Source: Kiritimatiellia bacterium | Lineage (GTDB): Bacteria; Verrucomicrobiota; Kiritimatiellia; SLAD01 | DNA length: 17,403 nucleotides | Direction: 5' to 3' | Assembly: GCA_007125875.1 (NCBI GenBank) | Contig: SLCI01000057.1 | Coordinates: 1-17,403, forward strand | Part shown: positions 1 through 8,088 of the stretch, piece by piece | Layout: the number at the start of each line of letters is the position of its first letter | Position numbering within the stretch: position 1 is the stretch's first letter | Translations under genes and position numbers: made by a program | Notes under the pieces: model-generated | Database searches by the model: none | Told to the model about the DNA's origin: nothing | The model's input: only the letters and a program-made list of their open reading frames with translations

Positions 1-3
1 ATT

Positions 4-3000
4 ATGGCCAAGAAAAGACCCTTTGTTCATCTGCATTTTCATACTGAGTACAGCCTGCTCGATGGGCTTTGTCAGGTGGAGGCAACAATGGATCGCGCTT
101 TGGAGCTGGGGCAGACCGCTGTGGCGATTTCCGATCACGGCGTGATGTATGGGGCCATTGAGTTCTATAAGCAGGCCAAAGCGAAGGGCGTTAAGCCAAT
201 CATTGGCTGCGAAGCCTACCTGGCCTATGGCAGCATGCATGAAAAGCAGCGTGTCGCCGGCCAGAAAGGGCAAACCTTCCATCAACTATTGCTAGCGGAA
301 AATGAGGAAGGCTATCGCAACCTCACGCACTTGGTTACCCGCGCCCATCTGGAAGGTTTTTATTACAAGCCTCGTATTGATCGTGAGTTGCTCGCGCAGC
401 ACAGCAAGGGCTTGATCGCAACATCGACCTGCTTCAAAGGTGAAATTCCGCAGCGCATCTTGGCGGGTGACATGGAAGGTGCATTCCAGCTGGCCGGACT
501 GTACGAAGAAATCATGGGCAAGGGGAACTTCTACCTAGAGTTACAGGATCACGGTATCCCCGAACAGCGCACTATTTTGGAGGGACTGATCCAAATTCAT
601 CAGCGCACTGGTATCCCGCTGGTTGCAACGAACGATGTGCATTACTTGCGTAAAGAGCATGCGGAAGCGCATGAGGTCATGCTTTGCCTGCAAACGCAGA
701 CGGTCATGAGCGATCCCAAGCGCATGCGCTACACGTCGAACGAATTTTACATGAAGAGCGGCGACGAGATGTGGGAGCTCTTTAAGGACTATCCCGAATC
801 GCTGACGAATACCGTCGCGATTGCTGAGCGTTGTAATGTGGAATTCCGTTTGGGGAAGGAGTTACGTTTCCCGCTTTACGATGTGCCGGAAGGAGAGGGT
901 GGCCCGAAAGAGTATTTGGAAGGTCTGATCAAGCAAGGATTGAAGGAACGATACGAAATTGAGGACATCGATCATCCGAAGACGGAACAGGAAGAGGTCA
1001 TTCGTAAGCGCTATCAGCATGAGCTGGGCGTGATCGAAACGACCGGCTTCATCAATTATTTCCTGGTCGTGTGGGACTTCATCAACTTTGCGAATGAACA
1101 GCGTATCCCGGTCGGACCCGGGCGTGGTTCGGGTGCGGGCAGTTTAGTCGCTTATGCCCTTGGCATCACCGGTATTGATCCGCTGCATTACAATCTGATT
1201 TTTGAGCGTTTCCTGAATCCGGAACGCGTATCGCCGCCTGACTTCGATATCGACTTCTGCCAGTCCCGCCGCGAAGAGGTAATCGAGTATGTGAAGCGGA
1301 AGTATGGTCGCGACACGGTGGCACAAATCATCACGTTCGGCACACTCGGTGCCAAGACGGTATTGCGCGATTTGGGGCGCGCCTTGGAGGTTCCTTTCGC
1401 CTACTGCGATCGCCTTGCCAAGATGGTGCCGGAAGATCCCAAGATGACGCTGGAGCTGGCGCTTAAGCAAAATCCGGAATTCAAGCAGGCGACCGAAAAT
1501 GAAGAGCAAGCCGCCCTCATTATGAAGTATGCCAAGGTGCTGGAAGGCAATCCGCGCAATCCCGGCACACACGCCGCCGGCGTGATCTTAGGCGATGAGC
1601 CGCTGATCAATCTCATTCCCCTTTCGCAGGATAAAGATGGCCAGGTCGTGACGCAGTACGAAATGCGCCCGCTCGAGGAGATCGGTCTGCTGAAGTTGGA
1701 TTTCCTTGGATTGAAAACACTGACGGTGATTCAGGAGGCGGTCGATAACGTCAAGGAGACGAAGGGGATCGAGCTCGACATGATGGATCTGCCGATCGAT
1801 GACGAGGAAACGTTTGCTTTGTTAAATCGTGGCGACACCGTAGCCGTATTTCAGGTGGAAAGTAAGGGCATGCGCGACTTGTTGCGACGCATCGGTCTGT
1901 CGGGCATCGAGGACCTGATTGCGATGATCGCGCTTTATCGGCCGGGTCCGATGAATATGCTGGACGACTTTATCGCGCGCAAGCATGGCAAGGTTCAGAT
2001 TCAGTATGAACATCCGTTGCTCGAGCCGATCTTGAAAGAAACCTACGGCGTCATGCTCTATCAGGAGCAAGTCCAGTTTGCCGCGAACAAGCTGGCGGGC
2101 TTCTCGCTGGGGCAGGGCGATATTCTGCGGCGCGCCATGGGTAAAAAGAAGCCGGAGGAAATGGCCAAACAGCGCAAGGCCTTTGTCGATGGTTGCAAAA
2201 ACACAAATCAGATCCCAGGCAAGGTAGCGGAGAAGATCTTTGACAACATCGAACGATTCGCCGGTTACGGTTTTAACAAGTCGCACAGTGCAGCCTATGC
2301 CATGTTGTCGTTCCAGACAGCCTACTTGAAGGCGCATCATCCGGCCGAATTCATGGCGGCTGTTTGCTCGTGCGACATGAATAACGCCGAAAAGCTCCCC
2401 GTATTTATTGCCGAGGCGCAAGAAATGGGCCTGACAATCTATCCGCCCAACGTGAACGAGAGTCATGTGCGCTTCAAGCCTGAGCGGGACGGCATCCGTT
2501 TTGGTATGGCTGGGATCAAGAACGTGGGCGTGGCAGCCGTGGAGTCTATGATTCGCGAACGTGAGGCCAATGGCCCCTTTGCCGGTTTGGTCGACTTCTG
2601 TGCGCGTATGGGCGGGCAGAACGTGAACAAGAAGGTGGTGGAAAGTTTGGTGAAATGCGGTGCGTTCGATTTCACGAGCATGTCCCGCGCTCGCCTATTT
2701 AGCGGGATCGAATTTGCGATTCAGCGGGCAGCCTCTGAACTGAAAGATCAGCAAGCGGGTCAGGCGTCGCTGTTCGAGCTGATGGAGCCGGAAGCGGTGG
2801 AGGAAGAGGGGGTGGCCGTGGAGGAGTTACCTGAAGCGGACCCGTGGCCGGACAGCGAAATGTTGGCGGCGGAAAAAGAATTGTTGGGCTTCTATATCTC
2901 CGGCCATCCCTTAACCGAACATGAATGGGAAATTGATCGCTTCAGTTTGGCCCATTTTAAGGATTTGGCCGAGTTGGCTCCAGGAAGCATGACCCGGATC

Positions 3001-3576
3001 GGGGGCCTCGTCACGCAGTTGAATAAGCGATTCACCAAGAAGACGCAGGAACCGTTCGCGATCTTCCAGCTTGAAACCTTGGAAGGTGCGCTGGAGGTTG
3101 TCGCTTTTCCTGCCGCGTACCGCGAGTTTGGTCTCTACTTGGAGGAAAACGCTCCAGTTTTCGTTTGTGGCGAGCTGGACCGCAGCGAACAATTAAAAAT
3201 CAAGGCACAAGAAATATATCCGCTCCGTGAAATCCATCGTCACTTCACGCAGCGGGTAAGTCTGCACCTTTCCACCGCGCACCTTAATGACAAGTTGATT
3301 AGCGAGATCAAACAGGTGCTGAAAAAGCATCCGGGGGACATCCCGTTGACCCTGTGTTTGATCTACCCGGATGGCCGTAAAGTGTTTGTCTCCACTGACC
3401 GATTGTATCGCGTGGATCCCGGACCTCTATTGATCGAGCAATTGGAGGCCGTGCTTGGCGAAGAAATGGTTTATTTGGATGTGCTACAAAATCCGTGCAA
3501 GCGTGCGCCGAGTCGAAATGGGCGTAATGGTGGTCGCTGGGGTGGGCGACAACGACAAGCCGCGGCGACAGCTTAG
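4..3576 (+). CDS. dnaE: DNA polymerase III alpha subunit (replicative polymerase, DnaE)
   Basis: This is the catalytic subunit of the replicative DNA polymerase, 1190 aa, normal for DnaE1. An N-terminal PHP domain (about 1-290) opens with HLHFHTEYS. The catalytic palm carries PDFDIDF (Asp415, Asp417) and the third acidic residue in LKLDFLG (Asp566). A GPGRGSGAGSL motif lies near residue 370, and the fingers, helix-hairpin-helix and OB-fold regions follow. QASLF at 920-924 matches the beta-clamp-binding pentapeptide in position and form. The PHP metal-ligand set looks complete (His11, His13, Asp20, His45, Glu70, His115, Cys133, Asp201, His203), so the domain may be an active proofreading nuclease rather than the degenerate E. 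coli type; that activity is inferred. The last ~25 residues are Arg/Gly-rich, which is unusual. The start is the first ATG, only 3 nt into the window, so the RBS is not visible. The identity is very secure. Confidence 0.98.
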   Translation: MAKKRPFVHLHFHTEYSLLDGLCQVEATMDRALELGQTAVAISDHGVMYGAIEFYKQAKAKGVKPIIGCEAYLAYGSMHEKQRVAGQKGQTFHQLLLAENEEGYRNLTHLVTRAHLEGFYYKPRIDRELLAQHSKGLIATSTCFKGEIPQRILAGDMEGAFQLAGLYEEIMGKGNFYLELQDHGIPEQRTILEGLIQIHQRTGIPLVATNDVHYLRKEHAEAHEVMLCLQTQTVMSDPKRMRYTSNEFYMKSGDEMWELFKDYPESLTNTVAIAERCNVEFRLGKELRFPLYDVPEGEGGPKEYLEGLIKQGLKERYEIEDIDHPKTEQEEVIRKRYQHELGVIETTGFINYFLVVWDFINFANEQRIPVGPGRGSGAGSLVAYALGITGIDPLHYNLIFERFLNPERVSPPDFDIDFCQSRREEVIEYVKRKYGRDTVAQIITFGTLGAKTVLRDLGRALEVPFAYCDRLAKMVPEDPKMTLELALKQNPEFKQATENEEQAALIMKYAKVLEGNPRNPGTHAAGVILGDEPLINLIPLSQDKDGQVVTQYEMRPLEEIGLLKLDFLGLKTLTVIQEAVDNVKETKGIELDMMDLPIDDEETFALLNRGDTVAVFQVESKGMRDLLRRIGLSGIEDLIAMIALYRPGPMNMLDDFIARKHGKVQIQYEHPLLEPILKETYGVMLYQEQVQFAANKLAGFSLGQGDILRRAMGKKKPEEMAKQRKAFVDGCKNTNQIPGKVAEKIFDNIERFAGYGFNKSHSAAYAMLSFQTAYLKAHHPAEFMAAVCSCDMNNAEKLPVFIAEAQEMGLTIYPPNVNESHVRFKPERDGIRFGMAGIKNVGVAAVESMIREREANGPFAGLVDFCARMGGQNVNKKVVESLVKCGAFDFTSMSRARLFSGIEFAIQRAASELKDQQAGQASLFELMEPEAVEEEGVAVEELPEADPWPDSEMLAAEKELLGFYISGHPLTEHEWEIDRFSLAHFKDLAELAPGSMTRIGGLVTQLNKRFTKKTQEPFAIFQLETLEGALEVVAFPAAYREFGLYLEENAPVFVCGELDRSEQLKIKAQEIYPLREIHRHFTQRVSLHLSTAHLNDKLISEIKQVLKKHPGDIPLTLCLIYPDGRKVFVSTDRLYRVDPGPLLIEQLEAVLGEEMVYLDVLQNPCKRAPSRNGRNGGRWGGRQRQAAATA

Positions 3577-3584
3577 CGCATCCA

Positions 3585-3618
3585 GAGCAATTCCGTAGCC
3601 GCCGTCGTTAGACGGTGG
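3585..3618. repeat. GTAGC-family hairpin repeat, copy 1
   Basis: Immediately after dnaE, an AGAGCAATT box is followed by GTAGC and a stem-loop. The stem is CCGCCGTC/GACGGTGG (3599-3606 with 3611-3618, one G-U pair) around a GTTA loop. About 30 nt later comes TCCACGTCCTAAC, which recurs as TCCACGCCCTAAC in copy 2. It resembles REP/BIME-type intergenic repeats. It could also act as the transcription end between dnaE and the convergent gene, although no U-tract follows. Confidence 0.7.
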
Positions 3619-3698
3619 ATAGATTTACCCAGCGCACAGAAATCCACGTCCTAACCCGCCATAGGCGAGCAGGCAGAACGCGGCAGGTCTGTCCACTT

Positions 3699-3763
3699 GT
3701 AGCTGCCGCCGTTAGGCGGTGGCATTCGTCCCCGCCAGTCCACGCCCTAACGAGCGCGGCTAC
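3699..3763. repeat. GTAGC-family hairpin repeat, copy 2
   Basis: A 65-bp unit begins with GTAGC and ends with its complement GCTAC. It contains a 9-bp stem, GCTGCCGCC/GGCGGTGGC (3702-3710 with 3715-3723, two wobble pairs), around the same GTTA loop as copy 1. The shared loop, stem and downstream TCCACG(C/T)CCTAAC show that copies 1 and 2 are one family. The tract is closed at 3772-3783 by AACTGCTCTA, roughly inverted relative to the AGAGCAATT at its left end. Confidence 0.72.
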
Positions 3764-3779
3764 TTTAGTTAAAACTGCT

Positions 3780-4409
3780 CTAGCGTCGCAGCACGGGGGC
3801 ATCCAGAGAGCGACGTTCACGTCGCGGAGCGGGACGGGTTGAATCCTGAGACGATGTGTCAGGCTCAGCATCAAGCGCAGACTGTTGCGCGTTTTCTTGA
3901 GCGCGCTCTTGCTGTCGTTGACGACGCTCTCGCTCCCTTGCCTGTTGGCGTTCTTCTTCAATCTCGGCCATTTCAATCAGGACTTCGATATCGTTCTCCA
4001 AGCGAATAACTTGGCGACGGAGTCGTTCATAGTCTTGTCGCATTTCGAGATATAACGATCGATAATGCTGCGCGTCGCGAGCGGATGCGGATCCGACCTG
4101 CAGCCAGGCATCCGCTGCTCGGCCCGTTTGCTGTTCGATCAAGCGAATCTCTCGTTCGCAATGGTCTATGCGGAAGTTGAAATAATCATCCTCCCATGCC
4201 GCTGCAGCGCGTGAAAGCAATCGATAGGTGTCCAGCGCCAATTGATAGGCCTCAATGGCTTGGGCCCATTCGCGTCGATCCCGCGCGTGGTCGCCGCGTC
4301 GCAATAGCTGATATGCTTCAGCTCGATCAAAAGAGACCGGTGCAACCTCCTCGGCGTAGAGTGGAGCAGTCAAGCATAAGACAAGAATCAGACAAGGTAA
4401 GCGCTTCAT
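3780..4409 (-). CDS. Exported protein with TPR-like segment and charged coiled coil, function unknown
   Basis: I do not recognise a named family. The chosen start at 4409 gives 209 aa beginning with a clear signal peptide: MKR, a hydrophobic core, then APLYA before EE, so cleavage after residue 19 is likely and the protein should be periplasmic or secreted. An upstream in-frame ATG at 4463 would bury the signal and is rejected. Residues ~30-65 (AYQLLRRGDHARDRREWAQA and following) look like one degenerate tetratricopeptide helix pair. Residues ~110-190 are strongly charged and Glu/Arg/Gln-rich, predicting a long coiled coil. The gene follows uspA by 54 nt on the same strand and may be co-transcribed. 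Its TAG stop lies inside the repeat terminus at 3772-3783, and its last codons contain a GCGACG/CGTCGC hairpin, so the C-terminus may be repeat-derived. Confidence 0.75.
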   Translation of the reverse strand: MKRLPCLILVLCLTAPLYAEEVAPVSFDRAEAYQLLRRGDHARDRREWAQAIEAYQLALDTYRLLSRAAAAWEDDYFNFRIDHCEREIRLIEQQTGRAADAWLQVGSASARDAQHYRSLYLEMRQDYERLRRQVIRLENDIEVLIEMAEIEEERQQARERERRQRQQERAQENAQQSALDAEPDTSSQDSTRPAPRRERRSLDAPVLRR

Positions 4410-4463
4410 GGAGGCAAAGCATAGCGGGCGATTTGTTGGTGCGCAAGCAATCCTTGGCAGCAC

Positions 4464-5309
4464 TTAGTGAACCATCATGGCAGGGATATCGGTATGCGTG
4501 AGCACATAGGTTGTTGTGCTGCCTAGTACCCACTGTCGGATGCGTCCGTGACCATAGGCACCCATGACGATCAGGTCGGCACCTTGTTCCTCGGCATTCG
4601 TGATAATGGATTCCGCCGCATGATCGTCTTCACTGACCAGGCTGATCGCTTGACATTCATGAGCTTCTGCCAAATCCATCGCCTCGCGCGATGCCTCCTC
4701 TGCTTGTGCTGCCTCTTTCCCTTCGGCCACTGCCAAGATGATCAGCTCAACCTCTAATGCTTTGGCCAGCTCGATGGCTTGATGCAAAGCCTTACTGGAA
4801 TAATTACTTCCGTCATAGGCGGCCAGCAGCTTGGAGATCGGCTTGAACTGTGTCGGTACAACCATGCACGGCTTGATCGATTGCCGCACAACCCGTTCCG
4901 CGGTGGAGCCGAGCGCGTTGCCGATCAGATCTGCGTGAATGCCGCGTTGGCCCAAAATGATCAACTCGGCATGGGTTTCTTCTTCGAGCAGCACGCGCGA
5001 TGGATGGCCCATGCGGATTGTCCCTTCGCCATTGATACCGGCCGCTTGGCAACGCTCATCAAAGGCATCTACGATAGTATTTCCCTTTTGCTCAAGCACG
5101 TCGCGAAATTGTTGCAGTTGGCTGCCGTAGGGTTGGGCACCGATCCAGCCGGAAATATCTGCCATCAACGGCCCCTCCAACATGCGTGAGTCGAGGACAT
5201 GGATGCCGGTAAGTTTAGCTTTTAGCTTTTGGGCCAGCGAAATGCCATACTCGCAGGCGGCGTGGCTGTTTTGCGAGCCATCGGTGCAGACTTGAATACG
5301 CTTTATCAT
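4464..5309 (-). CDS. Universal stress protein with tandem UspA domains
   Basis: This 281-aa protein has two UspA folds, residues 1-~150 and ~157-281. It is a cytoplasmic ATP-binding stress-response protein of the type induced by starvation, hypoxia or envelope stress. Domain 2 carries the classical ATP-binding signature G-x2-G-x9-G-S (Gly250, Gly253, Gly263-Ser264). Domain 1 has the same signature with ten rather than nine residues in the spacer (Gly120, Gly123, Gly134-Ser135-Thr136), a spacing I associate with a common USP subfamily. Each domain begins with the usual strand and Asp (KRIQVCTDGS; KLLAAYDGS). The start at 5309 has a good ribosome site, AAGGAGTGG, about 6 nt upstream. It heads a probable two-gene unit with the exported coiled-coil protein and is divergent from the decarboxylase gene. 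The precise stress signal is unknown. Confidence 0.93.
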   Translation of the reverse strand: MIKRIQVCTDGSQNSHAACEYGISLAQKLKAKLTGIHVLDSRMLEGPLMADISGWIGAQPYGSQLQQFRDVLEQKGNTIVDAFDERCQAAGINGEGTIRMGHPSRVLLEEETHAELIILGQRGIHADLIGNALGSTAERVVRQSIKPCMVVPTQFKPISKLLAAYDGSNYSSKALHQAIELAKALEVELIILAVAEGKEAAQAEEASREAMDLAEAHECQAISLVSEDDHAAESIITNAEEQGADLIVMGAYGHGRIRQWVLGSTTTYVLTHTDIPAMMVH

Positions 5310-5353
5310 CAGCCACTCCTTCGTGGTTGGGATGAATCTGAGCTTCTGCTAAT

Positions 5354-5382
5354 AAAATACCCATTCTGTTGTCAGCTGTGAA
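5354..5382 (-). promoter_or_regulatory. Possible housekeeping promoter of the uspA gene
   Basis: Read on the minus strand, TTCACA (5382-5377) is separated by exactly 17 bp from TATTTT (5359-5354), about 45 nt ahead of the uspA start. The -35 matches 5/6 and the -10 matches 4/6 of the sigma-70 consensus. The match is weak enough to arise by chance. Confidence 0.3.
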
Positions 5383-5476
5383 CCTCTTTCCTTTGTGGGC
5401 ATGGTAACAACTATCGACTGTACAGGCGGTTTAGCTTTGTGCCATTTTCTAGGGAGCATTTTTGAAGGAGCATACT

Positions 5477-6439
5477 ATGTCGGATGAACAGGTGCCGGTT
5501 TCAGTCATCACCGGTGGAGCAGGATTCTTGGGATCGCATCTAGCGGATTATTTGTTGGCTAAAGGCCATCAAGTGGTGGCGTTGGATAACTTAATCACTG
5601 GTAACGTTGCGAATATTGAGCATTTGGCGGGCAATAAGCGATTTAAGTTCATCGAGCATGATGTGACCGAATACATCTACTTGCCCGGGAAGGTGGACTA
5701 TATTTTTCACTTTGCTTCACCCGCCAGTCCGATTGATTACCTCGAGTTGCCTATTCAAACCCTTAAGGTCGGTGCGCTGGGGACACACAAGACGTTGGGT
5801 TTGGCACGTGCGAAGAAGGCTCGTTTCTTTTTGGCCTCGACCTCGGAAGTGTACGGCGATCCGCTGGAACATCCGCAATCGGAAACCTACTGGGGTAACG
5901 TAAATCCGATTGGCCCTCGTGGCGTGTATGACGAAGCGAAGCGGTTCGCAGAGGCGATGACCATGGCCTATCATCGCTATCACGGCGTTGAGACGCGAAT
6001 CATTCGTATTTTCAATACCTACGGACCGCGGATGCGCCCGAACGATGGCCGCGTTGTACCGACGTTTATCGTTCAAGCGCTCAAAGGCGAGCCCATCACG
6101 GTGTTTGGCGAAGGCCAGCAAACACGCAGCTTTTGCTATGTGGCCGATCTGATAGAGGGCATTTACCGCTTGATGATGAGCGATTGCGCGGACCCCGTGA
6201 ATATCGGTAACCCGCGTGAAATGAGCGTATTACAGTTTGCCGAGGAGATTATCCGACTTTGCAACAGCTCATCGGAAATCGTCTATAAACCCCTGCCGGA
6301 AGATGATCCTAAAATTCGGCAGCCGAACATTAGCAAGGCACGAGAAACCCTCGACTGGGAGCCGACGATGGCACTTGAACCGGGCCTGGAGAAGACCATT
6401 GCCTATTTCCGTCAGTTGATCGAAAAAAACGCGATTTAG
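5477..6439 (+). CDS. UDP-glucuronate decarboxylase (UDP-xylose synthase), SDR family
   Basis: It converts UDP-glucuronate to UDP-xylose and CO2 with bound NAD+, supplying pentose for polysaccharide or glycan synthesis. The 320-aa protein is an extended short-chain dehydrogenase: GGAGFLGSHL (Gly13-Gly19) for NAD binding, Asp37-Asn38 at the end of strand 2, the active-site Ser/Thr/Glu cluster STSEVYGDP (121-129), and the catalytic YxxxK in YDEAKR (Tyr151, Lys155). FNTYGPRM and QTRSFCYVADL are typical of the UXS subgroup. The longest frame begins with TTG at 5462, but ATG at 5477 has GAAGGAG 6 nt upstream and is preferred. It stands alone, divergent from uspA across a 167-bp gap and upstream of the FHA operon. 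A close SDR relative such as a dTDP-glucose dehydratase is less likely given the YDEAKR context. Confidence 0.92.
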   Translation: MSDEQVPVSVITGGAGFLGSHLADYLLAKGHQVVALDNLITGNVANIEHLAGNKRFKFIEHDVTEYIYLPGKVDYIFHFASPASPIDYLELPIQTLKVGALGTHKTLGLARAKKARFFLASTSEVYGDPLEHPQSETYWGNVNPIGPRGVYDEAKRFAEAMTMAYHRYHGVETRIIRIFNTYGPRMRPNDGRVVPTFIVQALKGEPITVFGEGQQTRSFCYVADLIEGIYRLMMSDCADPVNIGNPREMSVLQFAEEIIRLCNSSSEIVYKPLPEDDPKIRQPNISKARETLDWEPTMALEPGLEKTIAYFRQLIEKNAI

Positions 6440-6497
6440 ACTTTTGCGAACGGCCTAAGGTGGTTAGACTGAACGCCAGAACGTAGGTGGTGTGAGT

Positions 6498-6881
6498 ATG
6501 ATTCTCAAATATAATAAATCCGATGGCACAGCCGTTGCCCTTGCCCTCCAGGATAAGCCGGTGACCATTGGTCGTAGCCCTAAAGCGGATATCGTATTGG
6601 AAGATGAGCGCGCCTCGCGATTGCATTGTGGTATTCGATTGATTGACGATGAATATCATATCAAAGACCTTGCCTCGAAAAACGGCACGTATCTTAACGA
6701 TTCCCGGATTGAGGCGGAAGTGATCAAGGTGGGCGATAAGATTCGAGTTGGCGGCACCGTTATCACGGTGGAAAAGGAAGGCTCGCAAGGCACTACGACC
6801 GCATTGAACGACGTGCAAGAGGCAATGAAGGGCGGTAAGGGCTACGATACGATTCTGAAAGAAATCGTAAAAGGCTCCTAA
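6498..6881 (+). CDS. FHA-domain phosphothreonine-binding protein
   Basis: This 127-aa protein consists mainly of one forkhead-associated domain, a phosphothreonine-binding module that recruits signalling partners. The diagnostic residues are present: Gly25-Arg26-Ser27, Ser40, His43 (SRLHCGI) and Asn62-Gly63 (SKNGTYLND). About 35 C-terminal residues (after TVEKEG) form a short tail with no recognisable domain. A GTG at 6492 is also in frame, but the GG-rich site TAGGTGG (6484-6490) is spaced correctly only for the ATG at 6498. The stop is 11 nt before the histidine kinase gene, so the three genes (FHA, kinase, regulator) very probably form one operon. No serine/threonine kinase is encoded in the window, so its phosphoprotein partner is unknown. 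Confidence 0.9.
   Translation: MILKYNKSDGTAVALALQDKPVTIGRSPKADIVLEDERASRLHCGIRLIDDEYHIKDLASKNGTYLNDSRIEAEVIKVGDKIRVGGTVITVEKEGSQGTTTALNDVQEAMKGGKGYDTILKEIVKGS
6524..6539 (+). promoter_or_regulatory. Candidate internal sigma-54 (-24/-12) promoter
   Basis: TGGCAC-AGCCG-TTGCC matches the -24/-12 consensus TGGCACRNNNNTTGCW at every specified base except the last, with the correct GG-to-GC spacing. It lies inside the first codons of the FHA gene and faces the kinase and sigma-54 activator genes. A coding coincidence is possible because the codons read Gly-Thr-Ala-Val-Ala. Confidence 0.35.
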
Positions 6882-6892
6882 GAGCGTTCGTT

Positions 6893-8083
6893 ATGCCGTC
6901 CAAAAGTGGTTTTCTCGATAAGTTGATCGCGCGCTTGGATCGCCTTGATCCCGACAGCTTGCAGACGCACTTTTTGCATCTCGCAGGCGAAAAGGGATTA
7001 CTGGAAACCATCTTCCACTCCATTCAAGAGGGAATCGTGGTGCTGGATGGTCGGAGCCGTATCGTCTATGCCAATCGTGCGACGGAGAAATTACTGGGCC
7101 TAAACATCGATCAAGCACAAGGCCAAGCTATCGGTCGATATTTGCGCGAAGTGGAATGGGACCTCGTCTTGGATCTAGACGAAAAAGAATGGTCCCGCCT
7201 AATGAGTCGCGAGATCGAAATATCCTATCCCGAGCATCGCTTCCTCGATTTTTATGTCGTGCCCTTGAGCTTAGTGAATCGCTCGGAAAAAGGCGCCGTT
7301 GTCATTTTGCGAGACGTCACCCGTGAGCGCGAAAACCAAGCCAGCACGGTGGAGTCCGAGAAGTTGCAGGCACTCACGCTGCTCGCGGCCGGGGTGGCCC
7401 ACGAAATCGGGAATCCGCTCAATTCATTGAATATTCATCTGCAATTGATGCAGCGCGAACTCCGTAACGTGCCGTCAACCGAGCGGGAAAATATGACCGA
7501 GCTCGTTGATGTGGCGATTCAGGAGGTCACTCGGTTGGATCAGATCATTCATCAATTTCTGCGGGCCGTGCGCCCAACGCAACCACAATTGGAGGCATGC
7601 GATATTCACGTGCTCATCCAAGAAACGGTCAAAATTCTGAATCAGGAAATCAAGAATCGGGGGATCCTGATCGAGACCGAATTTGAAGATAACACCCCCG
7701 AACTATCCGTTGACCGTGGCCAAATCAAACAGGCGCTTTTCAATGTCATCAAAAACGCCATGGAAGCGATGAGCGAGGGCGGGCTACTGAAAATCCAGAC
7801 CTACAGCGAAGGCCGTTTTGTGGCTGTAGCGATTCAGGATAATGGATCGGGTATTATGCCTGACGAATTGGGCAGCATCTTTGAAGCCTATCAAACGACC
7901 AAAACAGAAGGAAACGGATTGGGGCTGATGATTGTGCAGCGTATTATTCGAGAGCACGGCGGACAGATCGAAGTTGATAGCCGACCAGGCGAGGGCACGA
8001 CGTTCATTCTATATTTGCCGCACGAAACACCGCGAATGCGTTTACTGAAAGCGCATCGTACCGAAGAGCAGGCTATAAAGTAG
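6893..8083 (+). CDS. PAS-domain sensor histidine kinase, NtrB-like
   Basis: This 396-aa kinase has no transmembrane segments, so it is a cytoplasmic sensor that should autophosphorylate and pass phosphate to the adjacent NtrC-type regulator. A PAS domain covers about 35-150 (IQEGIVVLDGRSRIVYANRA). The HisKA H-box is GVAHEIGNPLNSL, with phosphoacceptor His170. The ATPase domain shows the N-box NVIKNAMEAM (Asn288), the G1 box DNGSGI (Asp316) and the G2 box GNGLGLMIV. The HEIGNPL form of the H-box is typical of kinases paired with sigma-54 activators. It starts 11 nt after the FHA gene with only a weak ribosome site, suggesting translational coupling, and ends 5 nt before the regulator. The signal sensed by the PAS domain cannot be read from sequence. 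Confidence 0.95.
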   Translation: MPSKSGFLDKLIARLDRLDPDSLQTHFLHLAGEKGLLETIFHSIQEGIVVLDGRSRIVYANRATEKLLGLNIDQAQGQAIGRYLREVEWDLVLDLDEKEWSRLMSREIEISYPEHRFLDFYVVPLSLVNRSEKGAVVILRDVTRERENQASTVESEKLQALTLLAAGVAHEIGNPLNSLNIHLQLMQRELRNVPSTERENMTELVDVAIQEVTRLDQIIHQFLRAVRPTQPQLEACDIHVLIQETVKILNQEIKNRGILIETEFEDNTPELSVDRGQIKQALFNVIKNAMEAMSEGGLLKIQTYSEGRFVAVAIQDNGSGIMPDELGSIFEAYQTTKTEGNGLGLMIVQRIIREHGGQIEVDSRPGEGTTFILYLPHETPRMRLLKAHRTEEQAIK

Positions 8084-8088
8084 AGGCC

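Noticed and set aside
1822..2466. 214-aa open frame on the minus strand inside dnaE
   Set aside because: It is antisense to highly conserved DnaE sequence, has no ribosome site and no recognisable domain; it is a shadow of the codon bias of dnaE.
3585..3790. CRISPR-like or terminator interpretation of the repeats after dnaE
   Set aside because: Only two diverged units, no uniform spacers and no T-run after the stems; an interspersed hairpin-repeat family fits better.
5432..5447. TGGCAC on the minus strand between uspA and the decarboxylase gene as a sigma-54 site
   Set aside because: No GC doublet at the required distance, so the -12 element is missing.
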